DNA of 64,000 bases, taken from positions 1 to 64,000 of the forward strand of contig JADLGE010000003.1 in NCBI GenBank assembly GCA_020849475.1, written 5' to 3'. Below the pieces are notes generated by a model, which was given only the letters and a program-made list of their open reading frames with translations, was not told the origin of the DNA and did not search any database. The stretch's first letter is position 1. Every line of letters begins with the position of its first letter. The stretch is from Gammaproteobacteria bacterium (lineage in GTDB: Bacteria > Pseudomonadota > Gammaproteobacteria > Ga0077536). The position numbers and the translations under genes were made by a program. Positions 18,105 to 25,766 of this stretch are shown piece after piece.

Positions 18105-18683
18105 ATGCACCTCATTTCCAAGGGCACGCTTGCGGCTGCGGTTTTCGGTCTGACCGGCGCTTTCAGCGCGGTGGCGCCGGCCGCTGATTTCCAGATCGAC
18201 CCGACCCATTCGTTCGTCGAATTCAAGATTCAGCATCTCGGCTATAGCTGGATGTTCGGCCGCTTCGACAAACTGGCTGGCACTTTCAGCTACGACCCGG
18301 CCAAGCCGGAAGCGAGCACCATTGCCATCGAAGTCGACGCGACCTCGATCAACACCAATCATGCCGAGCGTGACAAGCACCTGCGCAGCAAGGATTTCCT
18401 CGAAGTCGACAAGTTCGCCAAGGCGACTTTCAAGAGCACCGGCTACAAGGGCACGGCCGACAAGGGCGTGCTGTCGGGTGTGCTGAGCTTCCACGGCATC
18501 GACAAGCCGATTGAAGTGGCGGTGAGCAAGGTCGGTGAAGGCAAGGATCCGTGGGGCGGCTACCGCGCCGGCTTCATCGGCACCTACACCATGACGCGTG
18601 CCGACTTCGGTGTGAACTACGAGCTCGGGCCGGCCTCGACCACCGTCGAACTGACCTTCGGCATCGAAGGCACCAAGAAGTAA
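18105..18683 (+). CDS. YceI-family periplasmic lipocalin-like protein
   Basis: 192 aa. A signal peptide (LAAAVFGLTGAFSAVAPA, cleavage near ADF) precedes a YceI beta-barrel domain that binds isoprenoid or amphiphilic ligands. Typical motifs: DPTHSFVEFKIQHLGYSWMF, SINTNHAERDKHLRSKDFL, and ADFGVNYELG. The GGAG site is well placed. It may be cotranscribed with the CDGSH gene downstream. Confidence 0.9.
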   Translation: MHLISKGTLAAAVFGLTGAFSAVAPAADFQIDPTHSFVEFKIQHLGYSWMFGRFDKLAGTFSYDPAKPEASTIAIEVDATSINTNHAERDKHLRSKDFLEVDKFAKATFKSTGYKGTADKGVLSGVLSFHGIDKPIEVAVSKVGEGKDPWGGYRAGFIGTYTMTRADFGVNYELGPASTTVELTFGIEGTKK

Positions 18684-18695
18684 AATAACCAGCAC

Positions 18696-18719
18696 GCGCC
18701 CGGCAGTGACGCCGGGCGC
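18696..18719 (+). terminator. GC-rich hairpin after yceI-like gene
   Basis: A nine-base perfect stem with a six-base loop lies 12 bases after the stop. There is no T tract, so termination may be partial. Confidence 0.45.
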
Positions 18720-18748
18720 GACGCGCTACCTACACCAGGGAGATTGAA

Positions 18749-18988
18749 ATGACTGAACCCGTACGCGCCTCGAACACCCCCTACGCCGTCGACGTTGAAG
18801 CCGGCAAGAGCTACTGGTGGTGCGCCTGTGGCAAGAGCGCCAAGCAGCCGTTCTGCGACGGAGCCCACAAGGACACCGGCATCACGCCGCTGAAATACGA
18901 CGCCACCGAAACCAAGAAGGTCTACTTCTGCGGCTGCAAGGCGACCGCCAAGCAACCGATGTGCGACGGCTCGCATTCGAAGGGCTGA
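18749..18988 (+). CDS. CDGSH iron-sulfur domain protein
   Basis: 79 aa with two CDGSH-type Fe-S modules: CACGKSAKQPFCDGAH and CGCKATAKQPMCDGSH, each giving three Cys and one His ligand for a 2Fe-2S cluster. This is the tandem miniature form seen in bacteria. Likely a cytosolic electron or cluster carrier. AGGGAG site before ATG. Confidence 0.92.
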   Translation: MTEPVRASNTPYAVDVEAGKSYWWCACGKSAKQPFCDGAHKDTGITPLKYDATETKKVYFCGCKATAKQPMCDGSHSKG

Positions 18989-19002
18989 TAGCCTTTCACC
19001 GT

Positions 19003-19036
19003 CCTTGTAGGTGCGAATTCATTCGCACCTACAAGG
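19003..19036. repeat. REP-like palindrome, family A (perfect copy)
   Basis: A 34-base perfect inverted repeat: arms CCTTGTAGGTGCGAA and its complement around TTCA. It sits between the CDGSH gene and the convergent CMD gene and shows the GTAGG edge on both sides. Confidence 0.9.
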
Positions 19037-19050
19037 TGATGGTCAGCTTC

Positions 19051-19605
19051 TCAGATCTCCCATCCCGGCAAGCCTTCATCGGGCTGCACGCCGAACGAAT
19101 TCAAGGCCATCGACACCAGGTTGTACTGTCCGACGGTAAACACGAGGTCCATCAACTGCTGCGTGGACAGGTGTTTCTCGAGCGCCTTCCAGGTCACCTC
19201 GCTGACAAACGCATCGGCGTGCAATTCATCGGTGGCCTGCAGCAGCAGGCGATCAAGCTCCGAAATCCCCGGCGTCGACGGTCCGCTCTTGGCACTGCGA
19301 ATCTCGTCATCGCTCATGCCATAACCGCGCGCCACCTGCACATGCTGGCCCCACTCATAGCCGGCCTTGCACAGAAAGCCGATGCGCAGAATCAACAGTT
19401 CACGCTCGCGGGGCGCCAAGCTCTGTTTGAACAGCACGTGATTGGCAAACACCATCCAGCGTTTCATGAGGTCGGGATGGTTGGTCATGGTCTTGAAGAT
19501 ATTGAAGTCGCTGCCGGCCTTGATGAAGGGCTGCATGGCTTCACGGGCGGTGTCGTTCCATTGATTCGATTCAAGCGGCGGAATACGGGGCGCGGACAGG
19601 CGCAT
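19051..19605 (-). CDS. Carboxymuconolactone decarboxylase family protein
   Basis: 184 aa, AhpD-like all-helical fold. LLILRIGFLCKAGYEWGQHVQVARGYGM matches the CMD core, with a Glu and a His in EWGQH placed as in the family. Only a single Cys lies in the core and there is no CxxC, so it is not a classical AhpD peroxidase; a decarboxylase or isomerase role is possible. Confidence 0.8.
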   Translation of the reverse strand: MRLSAPRIPPLESNQWNDTAREAMQPFIKAGSDFNIFKTMTNHPDLMKRWMVFANHVLFKQSLAPRERELLILRIGFLCKAGYEWGQHVQVARGYGMSDDEIRSAKSGPSTPGISELDRLLLQATDELHADAFVSEVTWKALEKHLSTQQLMDLVFTVGQYNLVSMALNSFGVQPDEGLPGWEI

Positions 19606-19723
19606 GGCGGGACTCCCAAGGTTGAAGTGGATGATGGGGACATGATCATGCCACCGCTGCGCATCGCACCACTCCCCGAAGCGGTGTGCGGCGCGGGCAA
19701 AAGTGCGCGCCGCCAGCGGCGCA

Positions 19724-20167
19724 TCAACCCGGGTCGGACGCGCTCTCGCGGCTGTTGTCGTCGCGCACCACCGGCACCGCTTCCGGACGCGTCGCGATGT
19801 ACAACGCGACCAGACTCAGGGTGCCACACACGCCGGCGCTGATCGGCAGCGAGCGGGTCATGATCACGGTGGCGAAGCCCGACAGCGCCATCGCACCGAT
19901 GGCCGCGCGCTTGCCGCGCGCGTCGATGACGCCATGTTCGCGATACCGCCGCAGCGGCGGACCGAAAACCGGGTGCGCCTGGATGCGCTCCGCGAGCGCC
20001 GGATGACTGCGCGCGAAACACGCCACCGCGCCTATCCAGAACACCGTGGTCGGCAGCACCGGCAACACCGCGCCGATCGCGCCCAGCACGAACAGCGCGG
20101 CGCCCGCCAGCATCCACAGCAGGCGCGGCAGTCCACGAACGGGCGGCACGGTGATCATGTGTTCCAT
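19724..20167 (-). CDS. YbaN-family (DUF454) inner-membrane protein
   Basis: About 147 aa. RLLWMLAGAALFVLGAIGAV then LPTTVFWIGAVACFARSHP is the DUF454 signature: a first membrane helix, a PVLPTT turn and a second helix. Two more helices follow. The function of the family is unknown. I chose ATG at 20167 (MEHMITV); a second ATG lies three codons later, and the further in-frame extension is not family-like. Confidence 0.8.
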   Translation of the reverse strand: MEHMITVPPVRGLPRLLWMLAGAALFVLGAIGAVLPVLPTTVFWIGAVACFARSHPALAERIQAHPVFGPPLRRYREHGVIDARGKRAAIGAMALSGFATVIMTRSLPISAGVCGTLSLVALYIATRPEAVPVVRDDNSRESASDPG

Positions 20168-20322
20168 TGTCACGCTGGCGGCCAGCGGAAGACAAACTGT
20201 AGATGCGATTTCATACCCACATTCCATGGCGCACCCGCGATGCGCGCATGCATTCGCACCGGACGGTGTTCGGCGCTGCGCACGGCATTGCATTTCCCCG
20301 CTCCGCCACGCAAGGTGGCGCG

Positions 20323-21525
20323 ATGACTTCAGCGCCCGACACCCATCGCCCCTTGCCGCGCACGGTGTGGGCGCTGGGCATCGTGAGTCTGTTGATGGAT
20401 GCCTCGTCCGAAACCATCCATGCCTTGCTGCCGCTGTTCCTGACCACCACCTTGGGCGCGAGCGTGGCGCTGGTCGGCCTCATCGATGGCATAGCCGAAG
20501 CAACCGCCGCCATCGCCAAGGTTTTTTCTGGTTACGTGTCGGACCGCATCGGCCGGCGCAAGCCGCTCATCCTGCTGGGCTATGGCCTGGGTGCGCTATC
20601 CAAACCTTTATTCCCACTCGCCGCCAGCGCGGGTCTGGTGTTTGGCGCGCGCTTCATCGATCGCATTGGCAAGGGCTTGCGCGGCGCGCCGCGCGATGCG
20701 CTGGTGGCCGACGTCACGCCTTTGGATCAACGCGGCCGCGCCTATGGCCTGCGCCAGGCATTGGATACGGTCGGCGCGTTCATCGGCCCGCTCGCCGCCA
20801 TCGTGCTCATGCAGCTCTATGCCGGCGACATGCGCACGGTGTTCTGGTTCGCGGCGATACCGGCCGCGCTCGCCGTGCTGTGCGTACTATTCGGCGTCGA
20901 AGACGCCGATCACACGCCGGCGCACAAGCCCGCCGCGCTGCCCATGCGCCGCGCTGACCTCAAGGCTTTGGGCGCGCGTTATTGGCGGGTGGTGGCACTC
21001 GGCGTGGTGTTCACGCTGGCGCGCTTCAGCGAAGCCTTTCTGATCCTGAAAGCCCACGCCAGCGGCCTGCCGCTCGCACTTGCGCCCTTGGTGTTGGTGA
21101 CAATGAACATCGTCTACGCGCTGGCCGCCTATCCGGCCGGCGCGTTATCGGACCGCCTCCATGCACGCGGCCTGTTGCTGACGTCACTGGCGGCCTTGCT
21201 GGTCGCCGATGTGACGCTCGCACTCGGCGACGGCCTCGTGTTCGTGTTCAGCGGCATCGCGCTGTGGGGTTTGCACATGGCCTTGAGCCAGGGCCTGCTC
21301 GCCAAGCTGGTGGCAGAGCAGGCGCCCGTCGCCCTGCGCGGCTCGGCCTTCGGCCTGTTCAACCTCACCAGTGGTGTGGCCATGCTGCTGGCAAGCGTGC
21401 TGGCCGGCGCGCTGTGGCAAAGTTTCGGCGCGGCCACCACGTTCTGGGCCGGCGCCCTGTTCGCGCTTGTCGCCGCGCTGCTCGTGCAGTGGCTGGACAC
21501 CGGGCCTGTGAGCGCTTCCCCTTGA
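20323..21525 (+). CDS. Major facilitator superfamily transporter
   Basis: About 400 aa with twelve predicted membrane helices. The cytoplasmic loop 2-3 motif reads GYVSDRIGRRKPLILLGYGL, and FIDRIGKGLRGAPRDALVAD marks the subfamily of MFS exporters of unknown substrate often annotated as drug or metabolite efflux. The true start at 20323 has AAGGTGG in front; the 40 codons upstream are leader sequence, not membrane protein. Confidence 0.85.
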   Translation: MTSAPDTHRPLPRTVWALGIVSLLMDASSETIHALLPLFLTTTLGASVALVGLIDGIAEATAAIAKVFSGYVSDRIGRRKPLILLGYGLGALSKPLFPLAASAGLVFGARFIDRIGKGLRGAPRDALVADVTPLDQRGRAYGLRQALDTVGAFIGPLAAIVLMQLYAGDMRTVFWFAAIPAALAVLCVLFGVEDADHTPAHKPAALPMRRADLKALGARYWRVVALGVVFTLARFSEAFLILKAHASGLPLALAPLVLVTMNIVYALAAYPAGALSDRLHARGLLLTSLAALLVADVTLALGDGLVFVFSGIALWGLHMALSQGLLAKLVAEQAPVALRGSAFGLFNLTSGVAMLLASVLAGALWQSFGAATTFWAGALFALVAALLVQWLDTGPVSASP

Positions 21526-21583
21526 GCGCGCAAAAAGCTTAGATTGCTCCGGCGCACAGCGCGCACCTAAAGAGGACTCGTGC

Positions 21584-22759
21584 ATGGGTACCAGTACCAT
21601 TCTCTATGACGACCGCGTCAGCGAAGGCATCAATGCCAGCGCCGATGGCGCACACCTGTGGCTGACCGCGGCAGACCTGACCAAGGCTACCGGCTGGAAA
21701 GTCGAACCCGAAGGCCTGTGCCGCGGCGACGCCTGCGTGCGTACGCAAGCCGCGTGGACCGACAGCCAGGGCCGCGTCGACCTCGCGGCTTTCGCCAAGT
21801 ACATGGGGCAACCCATGCTCAGCGATGGTCAGGCTTACGCCTTCGGCGAATCGCTCGGCAACCGTCGTGATTCGCTGTTCTCGCTCGAAGCCCCCGACTT
21901 CACTCTGCCCGACATCGACGGCAAGCTGCATAAGCTGTCGGACTTCCGCGGCAAGAAAGTCTTCATGTATTCCTGGGGTTCCTACTGAGGCTGTTCATTT
22001 GACTTGTCCGTGTGGCAGGCAGTGTATGAAGAGCTGAAGGGTCTGAACTTCGAGATTATCGCCGTCGCTTTCGATACCGCGGGCAAGGCCGCCGTCGAAG
22101 CCGGCATCCGTGCCCCTGATTGCAAGGAACGCCCCGCGTTGCTCGCGCGTATCATGGGCTGGTCCGACGAACTCTGGGCGCGGCAAGCGCCGCCAACCTA
22201 TACCTGTCTCATCGACGAGGCCCACGTGGTCGCGGAGCTGTATGGCATGGTCAACGTGCCGCAAGGCGTGTGGATAGATGAGCAAGGGCATATCGTGCGT
22301 CCCGCCGAATCGGCCGGCAGCGCCGACATGGCCAAGCACATGAACCGCGAGACCTTCGAGATCCCCGATGCCATCGCCGCGCAAGGCGTCGAGGTCCGCA
22401 ATGCCTATGTCAACGCGGTGCGCGACTGGGCACGCAATGGCGCCAAGAGTCCCTACGTGCTGCCACCCGATGAAGTGCGCAAGCGCATGCGCGGGCCCAA
22501 GGAAGAAGACGTGCTGGCGGCAACCCATGTGAAGCTCGGGCGCCATCTCTACGCCCGCGGCGAACTCGCGCGCGCCAAGCATCACTTCCAGGAAGCGGTG
22601 CGGCTGTGCCCCGACAGCTGGAACTACCGTCGCCAGTCCAACATGCTCGACCCTGACAAGGTCGGCCAGTTGAACGGGGGCCCGGAGTTCTGGGACGCAG
22701 TTGATGCACTGGGCGATGCGCCCTATTACCCGCCGGCTGATTTCAGCATGGTGAGGTAG
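21584..22759 (+). CDS. Redoxin-domain protein with in-frame UGA, probable selenoprotein
   Basis: Read through the TGA at 21986-21988 this is one 391-residue protein; stopped there it gives a 134-aa fragment ending exactly at the redox site. Residues 1-95 form an uncharacterised domain with C46 and C51. A thioredoxin/AhpC-like domain follows: FSLEAPDFTLPDIDGKLHKL, FRGKKVFMYSWGSY, then U135-G-C137-S-F-D-L, GLNFEIIAVAFD, and NVPQGVWIDEQG. The C-terminal 90 residues hold a TPR-like hairpin (GRHLYARGELARAKHHFQEA). From memory, cysteine homologues read W-x-x-W-C-G-C-x-x-D-L here, so U aligns with the first Cys. Protein similarity continues in the same frame on both sides of the TGA, with no indel. 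No selA, selB, selC or selD lies in the window, so decoding is an inference. Confidence 0.78.
21994..22030 (+). promoter_or_regulatory. Candidate bacterial SECIS element
   Basis: Immediately after the in-frame UGA the mRNA can fold into a two-tier stem-loop. The lower stem UUCAU/AUGAA (21994-21998 with 22026-22030) is 5 bp. An internal loop follows, then the upper stem CUUGUC/GGCAGG (22003-22008 with 22014-22019), 6 bp including three G-U pairs, closing a CGUGU loop. The loop begins 21 nt after the UGA and has G as its second base. Both fit the published bSECIS description (loop G in the first two positions, about 16-37 nt from UGA). Folding was done by eye. Confidence 0.55.
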
Positions 22760-22774
22760 GGAGCGATCTTCTGT

Positions 22775-22810
22775 CTTCTGTGGGTCAGACTTCAGTCTGA
22801 CCCACAGAAG
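22775..22810. repeat. REP-like palindrome, family B (perfect copy)
   Basis: A 36-base perfect inverted repeat: 16-base arms CTTCTGTGGGTCAGAC around TTCA. It lies between the selenoprotein candidate and the MBL hydrolase and could also serve as a terminator-like hairpin for the former. Confidence 0.9.
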
Positions 22811-22841
22811 CTTGCGGCGATTGTCAGCGTATGATGCCGCC

Positions 22842-23834
22842 ATGAGCGAGCGCCCTTTTCATCACACCGATACCGGCTTCCGCAACAACTATCCTGATGG
22901 CTGGAAGCGCGGCAGCTTCTGGGCCTGGCAGCGCGACCGCTGGCGTGATGGCGTGCCGAAGCCGCCGCCCAGTGGCTGGAAATTTCCACACGAAGTGCCG
23001 AACAGCGCGTGGCTGCGCGCTAATCGCGATGTGCCGACCCTGACCTGGCTCGGTCATTCCACGTTCCTGTTGCAGATAGGCGGCTTGAACGTCATCACCG
23101 ATCCGCATCTTTCACCGCGCGCCTCGCCGTTCAAGATGCTCGGGCCGAAACGCTGGATGCCGCCGGCCATCGAAGTCGAGGCCTTGCCGCATATCGACAT
23201 CGCGCTCATCTCGCACAATCACTACGACCATCTCGATGAAGCCACGGTCACGCGCCTCGCGCGTCAGGCCGGCGGTCCGCCGCGCTACATGGTGCCCTTG
23301 AAGCTTGCCGAGTGGTTCAAGCGCCGCGGCTTGAACAGCGTCACCGAACTCGACTGGTGGCAGATTTTTTCCCACGGCGGCGTGACCTTGACCTTCACGC
23401 CGGTGCAGCACTGGAGCGCGCGCGGCACCTGGGACCGCGACCGCTCGTTATGGGGCGGCTGGCGGCTCGATCATCCGGATTTAAGTTTCTTCTTCGCCGG
23501 TGACACCGGCTACTCGCCAGACTTCAAGGACATCCACGCGCGCCTCGGCCCGGTGGACCTCGCCGCACTACCGATAGGCGCCTACGCGCCGCGCTGGTTC
23601 ATGCAGGTCATGCACACCGACCCCGATGACGCGGTGCAGATTCATCAAGATCTGCATGCACGCCATTCCGTCGCCATGCATTGGGGCACGTTCGTGCTGA
23701 CCGATGAGCCGCTGGATGAACCGCCGCAGCGTTTACGCCGAGCCTTGGCCGCGGCGGATTTGAGTGACGAGGATTTCTGGGTGATGAAACATGGCGAGAT
23801 GCGGCGGCTCGCCGGTATTCGAATGTCAGACTGA
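22842..23834 (+). CDS. MBL-fold metallo-hydrolase, NAPE-PLD/RomA-like
   Basis: 330 aa. The metallo-beta-lactamase metal site is complete: LGHSTFLLQIGGLNVITDP, SHNHYDHLD, FAGDTGYSPDF, and MHWGTF near the C-terminus. This architecture is that of the UlaG/NAPE-PLD-like branch, which includes phosphodiesterases. The last four codons (MSD and TGA) are made of a REP-like palindrome, so the natural C-terminus was probably altered by it. Start MSERPFHHTD at 22842. Confidence 0.87.
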   Translation: MSERPFHHTDTGFRNNYPDGWKRGSFWAWQRDRWRDGVPKPPPSGWKFPHEVPNSAWLRANRDVPTLTWLGHSTFLLQIGGLNVITDPHLSPRASPFKMLGPKRWMPPAIEVEALPHIDIALISHNHYDHLDEATVTRLARQAGGPPRYMVPLKLAEWFKRRGLNSVTELDWWQIFSHGGVTLTFTPVQHWSARGTWDRDRSLWGGWRLDHPDLSFFFAGDTGYSPDFKDIHARLGPVDLAALPIGAYAPRWFMQVMHTDPDDAVQIHQDLHARHSVAMHWGTFVLTDEPLDEPPQRLRRALAAADLSDEDFWVMKHGEMRRLAGIRMSD

Positions 23835-23846
23835 AGTCTGACATTC
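23821..23846. repeat. REP-like palindrome, family B
   Basis: Perfect arms GAATGTCAGAC/GTCTGACATTC around TGAA. It supplies the last codons and the TGA stop of the MBL hydrolase gene. Confidence 0.88.
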
Positions 23847-23879
23847 AGAATCTGCCGTTGACCTGTGCATTGCGCATGA

Positions 23880-23903
23880 ATATGCGAATGCATTCGCCCC
23901 TAC
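23880..23903. repeat. REP-like palindrome, family A (diverged copy)
   Basis: A copy with core TGCGAATGCATTCGC followed by CCCTAC. On the minus strand its GTAGG edge provides the TAG stop of the acetolactate synthase gene. Confidence 0.75.
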
Positions 23904-25732
23904 GACTCAAGGATGATGTCCTTATAACTGCCGCCCGCCGGGATCATCGGATACACGTTCTGCTCTTGGTCGACTATCACGTCGACCAGATACGGCTCCT
24001 TCGGATCTTCCAGCATGCGCGCGTAGGCGGCGACCAGTTCGGCGCGCGTGCGCACGCGTTCGGCCTTGACGCGATAGCCGGCCGCGATGGTGACGAAGTC
24101 GGGATAGATGTCGGCGTCGTCACTGCGCTTGACGCTCATCGGGTCGGCCAGTGAAGACTCGGCGCGGTGACCGCCGTAGATCATGTCCTGCCACTGGCGC
24201 ACCATGCCGAGCCATTGATTGTTGATGCACACCACTTTCACGCCGAGCCCATAACGATGCAGGGTCGACAGTTCGTGGATGCTCATGTTGAGCGAGCCGT
24301 CGCCGTCGATGTCGATGACCATGCGTTCGGGCGCGCCGACCTTGGCGCCGATGGCGGCCGGCAGGCCATAGCCCATGGTGCCGAAGCCCGAACTCGACAG
24401 GAAGGAGCGCGTCTGTTTCACCGCGTAGTGCTGCATGGCCCACATCTGGTGCTGACCGACGCCGACTGTCACCAGCGCATTGCCGTCGGTCATTGCCGAC
24501 AGCAACTGGATGGCGGCCGGGCCCGCCAGCTTGTCACCACCGCGCGCGAGCAGCGGATGCTGACGTTTCAAGTCATCGAGGTAATTGCGCCATGCACTGC
24601 ATTCACCCGCCTTCACCGCCGCCAGCAGTTGCGCCATGGCGACGCGCAGATCGGCGCTGACGCCCAAGGTCACGACCTTGTTCTTGTTGATCTCGTTGCG
24701 GTCGATGTCGATGTGGATGATCTGACCGTGCTTGATAAACTCGGCGACATTGCCCGTCACCCGATCGTCAAAACGCACGCCGAGGGCGATGACGAGATCC
24801 GCCTCGTTGACGGCGACGTTGGCGGCGTAGCTGCCATGCATGCCGAGCACATGCAGCCACAGCGGATGGCCGGCGGGCACCGCACCCAGGCCCATGAGGG
24901 TGGTGGTGACCGGACAGCCGAGTTTCTCCGCCAGCGCCACCAGTTGCGCTTCGGTGCCGCTGCTGATGATGCCGCCACCGGCATAGATGACCGGCCGCTC
25001 GGCCTCGGCAATCATGCGCACGCATTGCTTGAGCAAGGGTTCGGCGATGCCGCCCAGGCTCGACTCGGGCGCATCGATAACGGCCGGAATGCGCGGCGCC
25101 ACATAGCGCCCTTCCGGATCGCGCGGCACGTGTTGCTGAATATCTTTCGGCAGATCGATCAAGACCGGGCCTGGGCGGTTACCGCCCGCCAATGCGAAAC
25201 CGCTGCGCACCACCTGCGGAATGTCGACCACGCGCTCGACCTGCAGACTGGCCTTGGTGATGGGCCGCGTGATGGCGCAGATGTCCGCTTCCTGGAAGGC
25301 ATTCTTGCCGAGCAGGTGACTCGGCACATTGCCGGTGATGGCGACTACCGGCGTTGAATCGCTGTTGGCGTCGGCAAGCCCGGTGACGAGATTGCAGGCG
25401 CCCGGCCCCGAAGTCGCGAGACACACGCCGATGCGGCCGGTGGCGCGCGCATAGCCCTGCGCGGCATGCACCGCACCCTGCTCGTGCTCGGTGCGATAGC
25501 AGCGTATGTCGAACTCTTCGAGCACGTCGAAGATTTCGAGATTGGCGCCGCCCGGATAACCAAACAGGCAGTCCACCCCTTCGGCCTTCAAGGCCGCGGC
25601 CAGGATCTGCGCACCACGCCGCGCAACGGCGCGGTCTTCGGCGCGTATCGCCGACAGCGGCCCGCCGGTGACGCTCGGCAGGTCGCCGTAGGTGACGTTG
25701 TCGGACGCCAATGACTCGTGTTCTTTTTTCAT
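23900..25732 (-). CDS. ilvB: Acetolactate synthase large (catalytic) subunit
   Basis: 610-aa ThDP enzyme that condenses two pyruvates to acetolactate (or pyruvate and 2-ketobutyrate) at the start of branched-chain amino acid synthesis. Key sites: the catalytic Glu in RTEHEQGAVHAAQGYA, the FAD-binding middle domain, and the ThDP motif IDGDGSLNM continuing to VCINNQWLGMVRQWQ. An N-terminal extension of about 30 residues makes it slightly long. No small regulatory subunit (ilvN/ilvH) is adjacent, so it may be a second, unregulated copy or use a partner encoded elsewhere. The stop codon lies in a REP element. Confidence 0.9.
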   Translation of the reverse strand: MKKEHESLASDNVTYGDLPSVTGGPLSAIRAEDRAVARRGAQILAAALKAEGVDCLFGYPGGANLEIFDVLEEFDIRCYRTEHEQGAVHAAQGYARATGRIGVCLATSGPGACNLVTGLADANSDSTPVVAITGNVPSHLLGKNAFQEADICAITRPITKASLQVERVVDIPQVVRSGFALAGGNRPGPVLIDLPKDIQQHVPRDPEGRYVAPRIPAVIDAPESSLGGIAEPLLKQCVRMIAEAERPVIYAGGGIISSGTEAQLVALAEKLGCPVTTTLMGLGAVPAGHPLWLHVLGMHGSYAANVAVNEADLVIALGVRFDDRVTGNVAEFIKHGQIIHIDIDRNEINKNKVVTLGVSADLRVAMAQLLAAVKAGECSAWRNYLDDLKRQHPLLARGGDKLAGPAAIQLLSAMTDGNALVTVGVGQHQMWAMQHYAVKQTRSFLSSSGFGTMGYGLPAAIGAKVGAPERMVIDIDGDGSLNMSIHELSTLHRYGLGVKVVCINNQWLGMVRQWQDMIYGGHRAESSLADPMSVKRSDDADIYPDFVTIAAGYRVKAERVRTRAELVAAYARMLEDPKEPYLVDVIVDQEQNVYPMIPAGGSYKDIILES

Positions 25733-25766
25733 GGTGCCTCTGCGCGCGGTAGCGCGATGTCAGGCT

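Noticed and set aside
19051-19605. A second selenoprotein candidate in the CMD-like gene
   Set aside because: The frame is uninterrupted and no UGA lies near the active-site region.
22004-22759. A separate gene starting at TTG 22004 after the TGA
   Set aside because: It starts inside the redoxin fold just past the resolving Cys, has no ribosome site, and needs the upstream part to make a complete domain.
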